From Bacteriovoracaceae bacterium UBA7695 (lineage in GTDB: Bacteria; Bdellovibrionota; Bacteriovoracia; Bacteriovoracales; Bacteriovoracaceae), in contig DLGL01000084.1 of the NCBI GenBank assembly GCA_002482685.1, positions 3,239-22,897 on the forward strand: a stretch of 19,659 nt of DNA. Reading direction: 5' to 3'. The stretch's first letter is position 1. Every line of letters begins with the position of its first letter. This document shows, piece by piece, positions 13,317 to 19,659 of the stretch. A program made the translations under genes and the position numbers. Below the pieces are notes generated by a model. It searched no databases, had not been told where the DNA came from, and saw nothing but the letters and a program-made list of their open reading frames with translations.

Positions 13317-15620
13317 TCAGTAACCCTTCACAGTTTTGAAAAATAAATTGATATTTTCCTGTCTGGTTTCATAGAGCTTCATAAAAGAATTAAAGGCTTT
13401 AGTATTTTCATCGGAAATTTCAACAGTAATGTATTGAGACCCTTCGTCATCAGCATCTATCTGACTTACATTCCCTGCAAAACGTAAATTTGTATCTTTA
13501 TTCATGTAATTGAAATTCAGATTTAAGGTAACTTCTTGCTCGCTGGTAATTCCATTTTGTTTGGTGCTGAAAATTATCGTTTGGTCAAAGTAATCATCTA
13601 ATTTACAACTGACCTTGTGACCATTCTGAATCAAGACTGATGTAACTTTCGCATTTTGAGTAGAATCTTCAAAAGCCTGAGCTTCCTGAGCATCTGCCAA
13701 AGCGGCCTGTTCCAATTCTTTATTTATTCTTTCAGCTTTTTTCCCAGCTTCACGTTTTACTGTTTGCAGGTCAACAACATTCCCCTCAGCCTCATCTTCT
13801 TTTTCAAAGCTATCATTAGAAATAAACTGCGACTTGTGGGAAGCGTTTTTCTTTGAAGGATGATCAGTGTTATTTTCAGAGCTGAGGTGCCCCTGAATTT
13901 CATCTGTAGAAGTTTTGCCACTCATGTCTTTTGCAGATTTCTCTGAGTGTTTTTTACCGTCTTTAGATGAAAGCGCACCACCAAGGTCATCAGTAGAAGA
14001 TTTACCATTCAGATCGTTGGCATTTTTCTCAGCATGCCCTTTACTTCCATCCGGAGATGAGAGTGGTCCAGCTAGTTTATCTGTGGAAGTTTTTCCACTC
14101 ATGTCCTTAGCTTGCTTCTCTACTTGACCTTTACTTCCATCCGGGGACGAAAGTGGTCCAGCTAGTTTATCTGTGGAAGTTTTTCCACTCATATCCTTGG
14201 CTTGTTTTTCGGCCAACTGTTTGCTTGCCTCAGGAGAACTTAAATGACCTTTAAGTTCATCTGTTGAAGTTTTCCCTTTAAGATTATCACTTACGCCATC
14301 TTTTTTGATAGCGTGTCCGATGTCCTTAGCAGCAAATTCTTCAGCTTTATTGTGATTTTTTAGATATTTTTCAACGCTGCTCTTACCATCTAATGAAAGC
14401 TCGGCGCCTGAATTAGGAGCATTTTCAGTTGGCTTTTCAAGATCTGCTGAACTTTCTTCAAAGTGCTTATTATTACCTTTCCAGAAAGATGATTTTTTAT
14501 CACCAGAGTTTTTTTGAGAAAGAGGATCGCTGGAGAGATCATTTTCTCCTGGCTCAAGATCCATACTTAGCGGATCAGAATTTAGGTGGGAAGTCTTACC
14601 TTTTCCAGACAGTGGACCACCATGAAGGGAATCAGTTTTACCTTTGCCTTCAAGATTTTTAAAATTATTCTGCTCTTTTTCGAAGGCTTCTGCATCAGCT
14701 TTGCCTTCAGACTCTTTTCTAAAAGCAAATTCCTTATCAAAGCTCTCTACGATGCTACTTTCTTTGGTTCGGGCGTACTCAGAGTTTTTGGCAATTCTTA
14801 ACTGTCTATCTTTCAAGCTCATTCTTGAAACAGTCTCGCCTTCTTCCTGGTAAAAAAGATCAAAACTAGGACTAGTAAAAAGCCAGATATTTTCAGCCCA
14901 GACGAAGTCAGGTTTTTGATCGCCACGGTAAAACCAGGCTCCCTTGCCTTCAACAAAGTCTCCATGTTCATTTTTAAAATCAAATTTCCATATTCCGGGA
15001 GATTTAGTCTCGATCCATTGAGCAACGTAAGGACTAGGTCCCATCATTTTGACTAACCAACGTGTCAGAACTTTTTTACAGTCTGATTCGTTTTTTAAAA
15101 TCCAAATGTCATTTGAGTTTTCTAGTGGTGGATTCCAGGTAGGAGTATTTTCAAGATTCTTCTTATCTTGTGCTTTATTTTGTTCAAGATTTTTTACAGC
15201 ACTGGCCGCCGGAGCAGCAGCCACTCTTTTTTGATGAGCATTGATAGACTTCATCATGAAATCAATCTTAAATCTCAGAGCCTTTGTCTGGATTCGGTCT
15301 TCGACCATATCCAATATCCCGAGCTTTGCGACAGCTTTTTCGAACTGCTTTTCACCTGAGAAGTTCACCACGATGACTTTAATTAATGTATTAGGAGCAG
15401 CTTTCCTTACAAGCTTCATAAGCATTGCAAGTTGAATCAGATCATTTTTATCTCTGAGTGAACAAACAACCATTCCGGCCGAATTCCCACTTAGGAATGT
15501 GGACAATTCAGCGGCGGTGCCAAAGGCTTCGCTATCATAAACAGGGTTAATCTTTAGCGCTTCGCTAAGGACTTTCCACTCGCTACGGAAGAGAAATTTA
15601 ATGACGGGGACACTGCTCAT
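13317..15620 (-). CDS. Pseudo-receiver / tandem-repeat / PilZ-like protein, novel architecture
   Basis: The product has 767 residues and no recognised full-length family. Residues 1-125 look like a receiver fold that has lost the phospho-aspartate: the third strand reads GMVVCSLRD, and the fifth is KVIVVNFSG. Residues 168-260 form an unknown globular domain rich in Trp and Phe (DIWILKNE, GAWFYRGDQ, AENIWLF). Residues 320-597 are low-complexity and polar, with 14-residue units (GKGKTDSLHGGPLS, GKGKTSHLNSDPLS) and then five units of 29-30 residues starting GKTSTD. Residues 615-650 are probably coiled coil. Residues 656-767 resemble a PilZ domain, but the RxxxR c-di-GMP motif is absent and only GNVSQIDADDEG hints at the second motif. 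There is no signal peptide. A weak GGAT precedes the ATG. It is the first gene of an operon with the receiver-TPR gene. The function is unknown; it may be a scaffold or surface-assembly regulator. Confidence 0.85.
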   Translation of the reverse strand: MSSVPVIKFLFRSEWKVLSEALKINPVYDSEAFGTAAELSTFLSGNSAGMVVCSLRDKNDLIQLAMLMKLVRKAAPNTLIKVIVVNFSGEKQFEKAVAKLGILDMVEDRIQTKALRFKIDFMMKSINAHQKRVAAAPAASAVKNLEQNKAQDKKNLENTPTWNPPLENSNDIWILKNESDCKKVLTRWLVKMMGPSPYVAQWIETKSPGIWKFDFKNEHGDFVEGKGAWFYRGDQKPDFVWAENIWLFTSPSFDLFYQEEGETVSRMSLKDRQLRIAKNSEYARTKESSIVESFDKEFAFRKESEGKADAEAFEKEQNNFKNLEGKGKTDSLHGGPLSGKGKTSHLNSDPLSMDLEPGENDLSSDPLSQKNSGDKKSSFWKGNNKHFEESSADLEKPTENAPNSGAELSLDGKSSVEKYLKNHNKAEEFAAKDIGHAIKKDGVSDNLKGKTSTDELKGHLSSPEASKQLAEKQAKDMSGKTSTDKLAGPLSSPDGSKGQVEKQAKDMSGKTSTDKLAGPLSSPDGSKGHAEKNANDLNGKSSTDDLGGALSSKDGKKHSEKSAKDMSGKTSTDEIQGHLSSENNTDHPSKKNASHKSQFISNDSFEKEDEAEGNVVDLQTVKREAGKKAERINKELEQAALADAQEAQAFEDSTQNAKVTSVLIQNGHKVSCKLDDYFDQTIIFSTKQNGITSEQEVTLNLNFNYMNKDTNLRFAGNVSQIDADDEGSQYITVEISDENTKAFNSFMKLYETRQENINLFFKTVKGY
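13830..14276 (-). repeat. In-frame tandem repeat array, about 90 bp unit, five copies
   Basis: Units begin at 14276, 14186, 14096, 14006 and 13919 (codons 449, 479, 509, 539, 568), giving periods of 90, 90, 90 and 87 bases. The consensus start is GKTSTDKLAGPLSS, followed by a charged linker ending KDMS. Units 2 and 3 are identical for their first 20 residues and nearly identical in DNA, which suggests recent duplication. Unit 5 is degenerate in its second half. Confidence 0.95.
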
Positions 15621-15781
15621 ATTTATCCAATTAATATGTTACGTATTCCGTATCGTTCCTTTTTAGTAATATCTTAATAAAAATAAAAGATAGGCCCTCC
15701 TTTAAGCTAGGGATATATCTGCCTTTACAGTAGAATGGGACAAAACGCACAGGTTGCTTATAAGATAGGTAGTTTTTATTT
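15621..15781. promoter_or_regulatory. Divergent intergenic region between the repeat protein and mgtE
   Basis: This 161-base AT-rich stretch separates two divergent genes and must hold both promoters. TATAAG (near 15760) is a possible -10 for mgtE, but no good -35 is present. TATTAAGAT-like sequence could serve the minus-strand gene. I see no M-box or other Mg2+ riboswitch; the space is too short for one. Confidence 0.5.
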
Positions 15782-17188
15782 ATGGCAATAGAAGAAAAAG
15801 AAGATTTACAAGAGTCAGAAAACCAAGAGCTCCTCCAGGATCTCTCGGAGCAAGGTAAAACCGCTGAACTTGTTGAAATGTTTGAAGAGCTTCCTACTAT
15901 GGACGTTGCCGAGTTCATGGAAGAAAAACCGATCGATGAAGTCATGCAATACCTGCGCAAGCTGGATATTGAAGATCAAGGACGAATTTTCTCAGATATT
16001 TCCCAGGCGATTCAACTAAAACTTTTTCATGCCCTTGACCGCCGGTCTTTTGCTGCTGTTTTTGCCCACATGTTCTCTGACATCCGCGCCGATCTTTACC
16101 AGGAGCTTTCGAAAGAAGAGCAGATTGAGCTTCTCCCCTACCTGGATAAAAAAGTCCGTGAAGACGTTATCATCCTATCGGCTTATCCACCGGAAACTGC
16201 CGGCGGGATCATGACCACAGACTTTGCTACTATCTTTGCAGACATGACGGCGGCAGAGGCTTTGGCAAAAATTCGAAAAGACGCTCCCTCAAAAGACATG
16301 ATCTACTATATCTATGTAATAGACCACTCAATGGTTATGAAGGGTCTGGTGACTCTTAAAGATCTCGTCATGCATGATCCTAAAGATCGGGTGATGGAAA
16401 TGATCAACGAGTTTTTTGTCCATGCTGAGGTAAATGAGGACCGTGAATCGGTGGCGCAGAAAATTGAGAAATACGATCTTGTTGCCATCCCGGTTTTAAA
16501 TTCACTTAATCAATTAGTTGGTATTGTCTCCCACGAAGAAGCTATCGATATTATCCGGGCCGAGCAAGCGGAAGATTTTGAGAAGTTCGGGGGGATTATG
16601 ACCTCTGAAAACGATGATGAGTACCTTCAGACATCATCTTTTCACCATTTCAAAAAACGAGTCGTATGGCTTGTATCTCTGGCCGCAGTAGGAATTCTCT
16701 CGGGCATGATCATTAATGCCTATCAGGGTGTTCTAGAGAGTTTTATAATTCTGGCCATGTATATGCCGATGATGGCGGCAACCGGAGGTAATACCGGTTC
16801 TCAAGCGGCAACAGTTGTGATCCGTTCCCTATCTCTGGGCGAAATCCAGGATTCAGACTGGGTTAAAATCGTATTCAAAGAAGCTAAAATTTCTTTTATG
16901 CTCTCAGTTTCGGTTGCTCTCCTCACCTATCTAAAAATTGCCTTTCTTTCTTTCCATGCCATTTTGCCGACTGGATTTAGTATGAGCTATATTGCTTTTA
17001 CTATCTCGTTTGCTATAGCCATCCAGGTAATTACCTCGGCCGTCATTGGAGCGAGTTTGCCGCTAATCGTGCGCCGATTAGGGGGGGATCCTGCCATTGT
17101 AGCAAGTCCGGCCATCTCAACCATCGTTGATATCACTGGTCTATTGATATATTTCACTGTGGCATCTATCACGTTGGGTATTTCCTAA
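15782..17188 (+). CDS. mgtE: MgtE-family magnesium channel/transporter
   Basis: MgtE lets Mg2+ cross the inner membrane and is gated by its own cytosolic Mg2+ sensor. The 468-residue product has the full plan: a helical acidic N domain (about 15-130), two CBS domains (about 143-200 and 207-262), a plug helix and five membrane helices (about 293-466). Key motifs are YPPETAGGIMTTDF leading into the first CBS domain, GGNTGSQAA (335-343) and the pore aspartate in TIVDITG (D450). PAISTIVD replaces the commoner GPFVTTIVD, a mild variation. An in-frame TAG lies four codons upstream, fixing the ATG as the earliest start; its Shine-Dalgarno (AGG) is weak and distant. It is followed after 43 bases by manC, with which it is probably co-transcribed. 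Confidence 0.96.
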   Translation: MAIEEKEDLQESENQELLQDLSEQGKTAELVEMFEELPTMDVAEFMEEKPIDEVMQYLRKLDIEDQGRIFSDISQAIQLKLFHALDRRSFAAVFAHMFSDIRADLYQELSKEEQIELLPYLDKKVREDVIILSAYPPETAGGIMTTDFATIFADMTAAEALAKIRKDAPSKDMIYYIYVIDHSMVMKGLVTLKDLVMHDPKDRVMEMINEFFVHAEVNEDRESVAQKIEKYDLVAIPVLNSLNQLVGIVSHEEAIDIIRAEQAEDFEKFGGIMTSENDDEYLQTSSFHHFKKRVVWLVSLAAVGILSGMIINAYQGVLESFIILAMYMPMMAATGGNTGSQAATVVIRSLSLGEIQDSDWVKIVFKEAKISFMLSVSVALLTYLKIAFLSFHAILPTGFSMSYIAFTISFAIAIQVITSAVIGASLPLIVRRLGGDPAIVASPAISTIVDITGLLIYFTVASITLGIS

Positions 17189-17230
17189 TCTCAGCATCAG
17201 AGATAAGATCTCCTTCTTTTAAGGAGAGAT
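17188..17230 (+). promoter_or_regulatory. Alternative hairpins around the manC Shine-Dalgarno
   Basis: Four segments can pair in exclusive ways: ATCTC (17188-17192), GAGAT (17200-17204), TCTCCTT (17209-17215) and AAGGAGA (17221-17227, which contains the Shine-Dalgarno). Pairing of the third and fourth gives a 7-bp stem hiding the ribosome site. Pairing GAGAT with ATCTC (17208-17212) would free it. Segment one overlaps the mgtE stop codon. Confidence 0.45.
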
Positions 17231-17231
17231 A

Positions 17232-18605
17232 ATGCAAGTTGTAATTCTTTGCGGAGGATCTGGTACCAGACTGTGGCCTATTTCACGTTCGCTATTTCCA
17301 AAACAGTTCTGCCCTCTTTTTGGACAAGAGTCTCTCTTTCAAAAAACCCTTCTTAGAAATAGCACCCTGGCCGATTCATTTTCCGTTGTTATCAATCAAG
17401 AGCAATATTTTTTAGGGCTTGATCAGATAGAGGAGATTAAATCCAATAAAAAAAATCACTTCATTCTTGAACCCATTGGAAGAAATACTGCTCCAGCAAT
17501 AGCCCTTGCCGCTTTTCACATAGACCCTGAAGAAATTCTTTTGGTCGTTCCTTCAGATCATTTGATAGGAAAACAAGCAGAGTATGAAACTGCTGTGAAA
17601 ACGGCGATAAAATTTGCTGAAGATAATCGACTGGTTACTTTTGGAATTAAGCCTGGTTACGCAGAAACGGGATACGGATATGTAGAGGCTAGTGGCAATG
17701 ATGTAAAATCCTTTAAAGAAAAACCAGATCTCGAGACAGCAGAAAAATATCTTAAGGCCGGAAATTTTTTCTGGAATAGTGGAATGTTCTGCTTCAAGGC
17801 GCGGGTCTATCTTGAGGAGCTAAAAAAATATGCTCCTGATATTTATCAGGATTCTCTCAGAGCATACGAAGCCGCAAGAAAAGATCAGGTACTGAGAGTG
17901 AATCTCGAAGATATGAAAACTATCCGCTCAGAAAGTATCGATTACGCCGTTATGGAAAAATCTCAACTGGTCAAGGTGGTTCCTGCCGACATCGGATGGA
18001 GCGATCTCGGATCCTTTGATTCACTCTACGATGCTCTCCCAAAAGATGCCTCGGGAAATACTAAAACAGAAAAAGTTATTCATATAGGATCTAAAAATAA
18101 TCTCATTATTGGAGACAAACGTCTGATTTCAACCATCGATGTTGAAGACTTGATGATTATTGATACGGCCGATGCCCTTGTGATTTCAAAAAAAGGGTCA
18201 ACTCAAAAAGTTAAGGAACTGGTTGCTGAAGTAAAAAAGATCTCTCCTGAATTAACTCAGGTTCACACTACTGCACACAGGCCATGGGGAACCTATACAA
18301 TTCTTGAAGAGAACGCAGGCTATAAGGTAAAACAGATTACCGTACGTCCAGGGGGAAAACTCTCTCTTCAATATCATCATCACCGTTCTGAACATTGGAT
18401 TGTTGTCAGCGGGGTTGCCACTATCACGATTGATGATAAAGTCTTCGAACTTAAAGCAAACGAATCGACCTACATCCCCAAAGAATCAAAACACCGCTTA
18501 CTCAATAACCATTCCCAGGATCTTGTTCTGATCGAAGCCCAAGTGGGAAATTACTTAGGCGAAGATGACATAGTGCGGCTTCAGGATGATTACAAACGTA
18601 ACTAA
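17232..18605 (+). CDS. manC: Mannose-1-phosphate guanylyltransferase / mannose-6-phosphate isomerase
   Basis: This bifunctional enzyme makes GDP-mannose from mannose-1-phosphate and GTP, and interconverts mannose-6-phosphate and fructose-6-phosphate. GDP-mannose feeds capsule, O-antigen and other glycans. The 457-residue length fits the two-domain type II PMI/GMP family (about 460-480). The N-terminal pyrophosphorylase has ILCGGSGTRLWPISR (5-19) and FPKQF (22-26), then VVPSDH (105-110), FKEKPD (161-166) and WNSGMF (181-186). The C-terminal cupin (about 345-457) has RPWGTY and the metal-binding QYHHHRSEHW (380-388). AAGGAGA sits 4 bases before the ATG, within a hairpin. It is followed by a PIG-L deacetylase gene, consistent with a polysaccharide setting. 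Confidence 0.96.
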   Translation: MQVVILCGGSGTRLWPISRSLFPKQFCPLFGQESLFQKTLLRNSTLADSFSVVINQEQYFLGLDQIEEIKSNKKNHFILEPIGRNTAPAIALAAFHIDPEEILLVVPSDHLIGKQAEYETAVKTAIKFAEDNRLVTFGIKPGYAETGYGYVEASGNDVKSFKEKPDLETAEKYLKAGNFFWNSGMFCFKARVYLEELKKYAPDIYQDSLRAYEAARKDQVLRVNLEDMKTIRSESIDYAVMEKSQLVKVVPADIGWSDLGSFDSLYDALPKDASGNTKTEKVIHIGSKNNLIIGDKRLISTIDVEDLMIIDTADALVISKKGSTQKVKELVAEVKKISPELTQVHTTAHRPWGTYTILEENAGYKVKQITVRPGGKLSLQYHHHRSEHWIVVSGVATITIDDKVFELKANESTYIPKESKHRLLNNHSQDLVLIEAQVGNYLGEDDIVRLQDDYKRN

Positions 18606-18654
18606 TTGAAAGTCAGTAACTAGATTTTTTACCTTAAGGCTACATCTAGACGTT

Positions 18655-18702
18655 CCTCAGCGAGTGTTGGTAGATTCAGGATAAGTACACACTCTTGAGA
18701 GG
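18655..18702 (+). promoter_or_regulatory. Structured leader whose stem includes the small-ORF ribosome site
   Basis: GAGTGT (18662-18667) pairs with ACACTC (18689-18694), and CTC (18656-18658) can pair with GAG (18697-18699) across an internal loop, giving about 9 bp in two blocks. The distal strand includes the start of GAGAGG, the Shine-Dalgarno of the 21-codon frame that begins at 18707. No terminator with a T-tract was found after manC, so read-through into this region is possible. Confidence 0.35.
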
Positions 18703-18706
18703 CTTT

Positions 18707-18772
18707 ATGGTTAGGTCAGTTTTGATCCTTTTAGCGTTTTGTTACGTCCTAACAACGCTTACACGCATTTAA
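18707..18772 (+). CDS. Possible 21-residue hydrophobic leader peptide
   Basis: An ATG at 18707 with GAGAGG 4 bases upstream opens a 21-codon frame reading MVRSVLILLAFCYVLTTLTR plus Ile, a single hydrophobic segment with a basic start. Its TAA (18770-18772) overlaps the ATG (18772-18774) of the deacetylase gene as TAATG, the usual arrangement for termination-reinitiation coupling. The deacetylase ATG itself has no Shine-Dalgarno, which makes coupling attractive. Conservation is unknown; the peptide may matter only as a translational delivery device, or it could be a small membrane protein. Confidence 0.45.
   Translation: MVRSVLILLAFCYVLTTLTRI
18733..18759 (+). promoter_or_regulatory. Hairpin just before the deacetylase start codon
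   Basis: AGCGTT and GTTA (18733-18738, 18741-18744) pair with TAAC and AACGCT (18750-18759), a 10-bp stem with a 2-base bulge and a 5-base loop. It lies inside the small leader frame and ends 12 bases before the deacetylase ATG, so ribosomes translating the leader would melt it. Confidence 0.4.
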
Positions 18773-19602
18773 TGAAGGCCGGTGAAAGGGAATTCACCCA
18801 ACTCATTCAAACTCTCAGCTCCTATTTTTCCGCTCACCCTCTCATTGAAAAACCATCACTCCCTTTTACTATTTTAATTTTATCTCCTCATCCTGATGAT
18901 GAATGCATTACAGGCTCACTGCCTTTAAGGCTTATGCATGAAAACAACGCTCATATTATTAATGTGGCGGTGACTCTGGGTTCAAAAAAAGATAGGCAAA
19001 AAGCGAGACGCAAAGAACTCGAATCAGCTTGTGAGGTTTTGGATTTTGAATTGGATATTTTAAGTGAGGACTGGACTAAGAAGGCCCAGGAGTTAAAAGC
19101 ACTGATTCAAAAATACCAGCCCCATCTAATTCTGGCCCCTCATTTAAAAGACCATCATCCTACTCATATTAAAACAGCTAAACTTCTTCAGAAGGTTTTA
19201 AAAATGACAAAGGTTACTACTTTAGTGGCATGGACTGAGTTTTGGGGAATTATGGAGAAGCCAAACTGCTTGATAGAAGTTCCTTCAGAGATCGTCGAAC
19301 TGCAGATGGAAGCCCTTGCCAAACATACAGGTGAAATAAAACGCAATCCTTATCACTTGAGACTTCCGGCCTGGATGATGGACAATGTCCGCCGCGGTGG
19401 AGAGATTATATTAAATGTCGGTGGAGAAGTTCCTCAGATGCCTTTTGGAGTGATTTATCATTTACAGGTTTTTAAAAATGCTAAATTTGTAAACGCTAAA
19501 CTTCCAACACCTTTTCTTTCTTCGCTCGCAGACCTAGGTCAGATTTTTAATGAAATTTTAGACGCGGCTTCAGGGTCCAGGACCAAGGTAAAACGCGGGT
19601 GA
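18772..19602 (+). CDS. PIG-L/LmbE-family metal-dependent deacetylase
   Basis: This 276-residue protein belongs to the zinc-dependent N-acetylglucosaminyl deacetylase superfamily. The metal-site motif PHPDDE (39-44) follows the strand TILILS, and the second motif PHLKDHHPTH (123-132) supplies the other histidine. SKKDRQKARRKELESACEVL (71-90) is the usual helix that follows the second strand. The natural substrate may be an amino sugar linked to a lipid, nucleotide or polysaccharide; the manC neighbour favours a glycan pathway. The ATG at 18772 is preferred over the TTG at 18739, because the latter sits inside a hairpin, has no ribosome site, and its extra 11 residues do not look like family sequence. 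There is no signal peptide, so it should be cytosolic. Confidence 0.9.
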   Translation: MKAGEREFTQLIQTLSSYFSAHPLIEKPSLPFTILILSPHPDDECITGSLPLRLMHENNAHIINVAVTLGSKKDRQKARRKELESACEVLDFELDILSEDWTKKAQELKALIQKYQPHLILAPHLKDHHPTHIKTAKLLQKVLKMTKVTTLVAWTEFWGIMEKPNCLIEVPSEIVELQMEALAKHTGEIKRNPYHLRLPAWMMDNVRRGGEIILNVGGEVPQMPFGVIYHLQVFKNAKFVNAKLPTPFLSSLADLGQIFNEILDAASGSRTKVKRG

Positions 19603-19620
19603 GCTTTTAGAAAGCTCGCC
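19598..19620 (+). terminator. Stem-loop at the deacetylase stop codon
   Basis: GGTGAGCTTT (19598-19607) pairs with AAAGCTCGCC (19611-19620), a 10-bp stem with one G-T pair and a 3-base loop. The stop codon lies in its 5' arm. No T-tract follows, so it is not a standard intrinsic terminator and may instead protect or pause the transcript end. Confidence 0.4.
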
Positions 19621-19625
19621 GGACA

Positions 19626-19651
19626 TGATTCATCATCATGGTGATTCATCA
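19626..19651. repeat. Short direct repeat near the window end
   Basis: TGATTCATCA occurs at 19626-19635 and again at 19642-19651, a 16-base period. It may be part of a protein-binding site or of a gene continuing past the window; nothing more can be said. Confidence 0.4.
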
Positions 19652-19659
19652 CATACTTT

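Noticed and set aside
13915..14127. A plus-strand open frame of 70 codons with an internal repeat, and others nearby at 14429-14853
   Set aside because: They lie opposite the repeat-protein gene, have no ribosome sites, and their repetitive look is only the complement of the 90-base units.
13830..14276. CRISPR array
   Set aside because: The units are 87-90 bases, contiguous, in frame with coding sequence, and have no unique spacers.
15631..15960. A minus-strand frame of 109 codons across the mgtE start
   Set aside because: Ser-rich composition typical of an antisense shadow, no ribosome site, and it covers the promoter region and the first codons of the well-supported mgtE.
18620..18649. 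Terminator after manC (CTAGAT/ATCTAG around a CCTTAAGG palindrome)
   Set aside because: The 6-bp stem is AT-rich with an 18-base loop and no following T-tract, so I do not call it a terminator.
18739..18771. TTG start for the deacetylase, 11 codons upstream of the ATG
   Set aside because: No ribosome site, it lies in a stem-loop, and the ATG overlaps the stop of a small frame that has its own ribosome site.

Overview
This window reads as chromosomal DNA from a moderately AT-rich Gram-negative bacterium, probably a predatory or related member of the Bdellovibrionota (Bacteriovorax-like). That assignment is an inference, from outer-membrane lipid transport (Mla), a muropeptide recycling ligase (Mpl), secreted and lipoprotein hydrolases, a FlrC/NtrC-like sigma-54 activator and signalling proteins with receiver, TPR and PilZ-like parts. 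A 16S or whole-genome search would settle it. No tRNA, rRNA, CRISPR array, intact insertion sequence or prophage was seen. No gene-free stretch exceeds about 215 bases.

Layout. Bases 1-2262 (+) hold mlaE (cut by the window start), mlaF and mlaD, a tight operon for phospholipid transport between the two membranes. A convergent junction with several hairpins follows (2263-2474). On the minus strand are a small exported protein of unknown function (2475-2918), a sigma-54-dependent response regulator (3071-4585), a two-helix membrane protein (4722-4952) and metK (5024-6187). A cell-wall block follows on the same strand: a probable exported or lipoprotein wall hydrolase (6322-8043) overlaps the 3' end of mpl (8021-9466), and a cytosolic serine hydrolase lies upstream (9564-10481). 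Beyond a strong terminator is a secreted M14 zinc carboxypeptidase (10548-11894).

The least ordinary locus is a two-gene minus-strand operon (12008-15620). Its first gene encodes a 767-residue protein with a receiver-like N-terminus that lacks the phospho-aspartate, a long low-complexity middle carrying a tandem 30-residue repeat, and a degenerate PilZ-like C-terminus. Four bases later comes a receiver-TPR protein that does have the aspartate. No known function fits the pair; it looks like a signalling or scaffold module specific to its lineage.

The right end (+) holds mgtE (Mg2+ channel), a bifunctional mannose-1-phosphate guanylyltransferase/mannose-6-phosphate isomerase, and a PIG-L/LmbE-type deacetylase. 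The last two suggest polysaccharide or envelope sugar metabolism. The mgtE-manC junction has mutually exclusive hairpins around the Shine-Dalgarno, and a 21-codon hydrophobic leader ORF overlaps the deacetylase start codon.

Overall, most of the window serves the envelope (lipid transport, peptidoglycan turnover, polysaccharide precursors, secreted proteolysis), with two regulatory loci and two housekeeping genes (metK, mgtE) interspersed.
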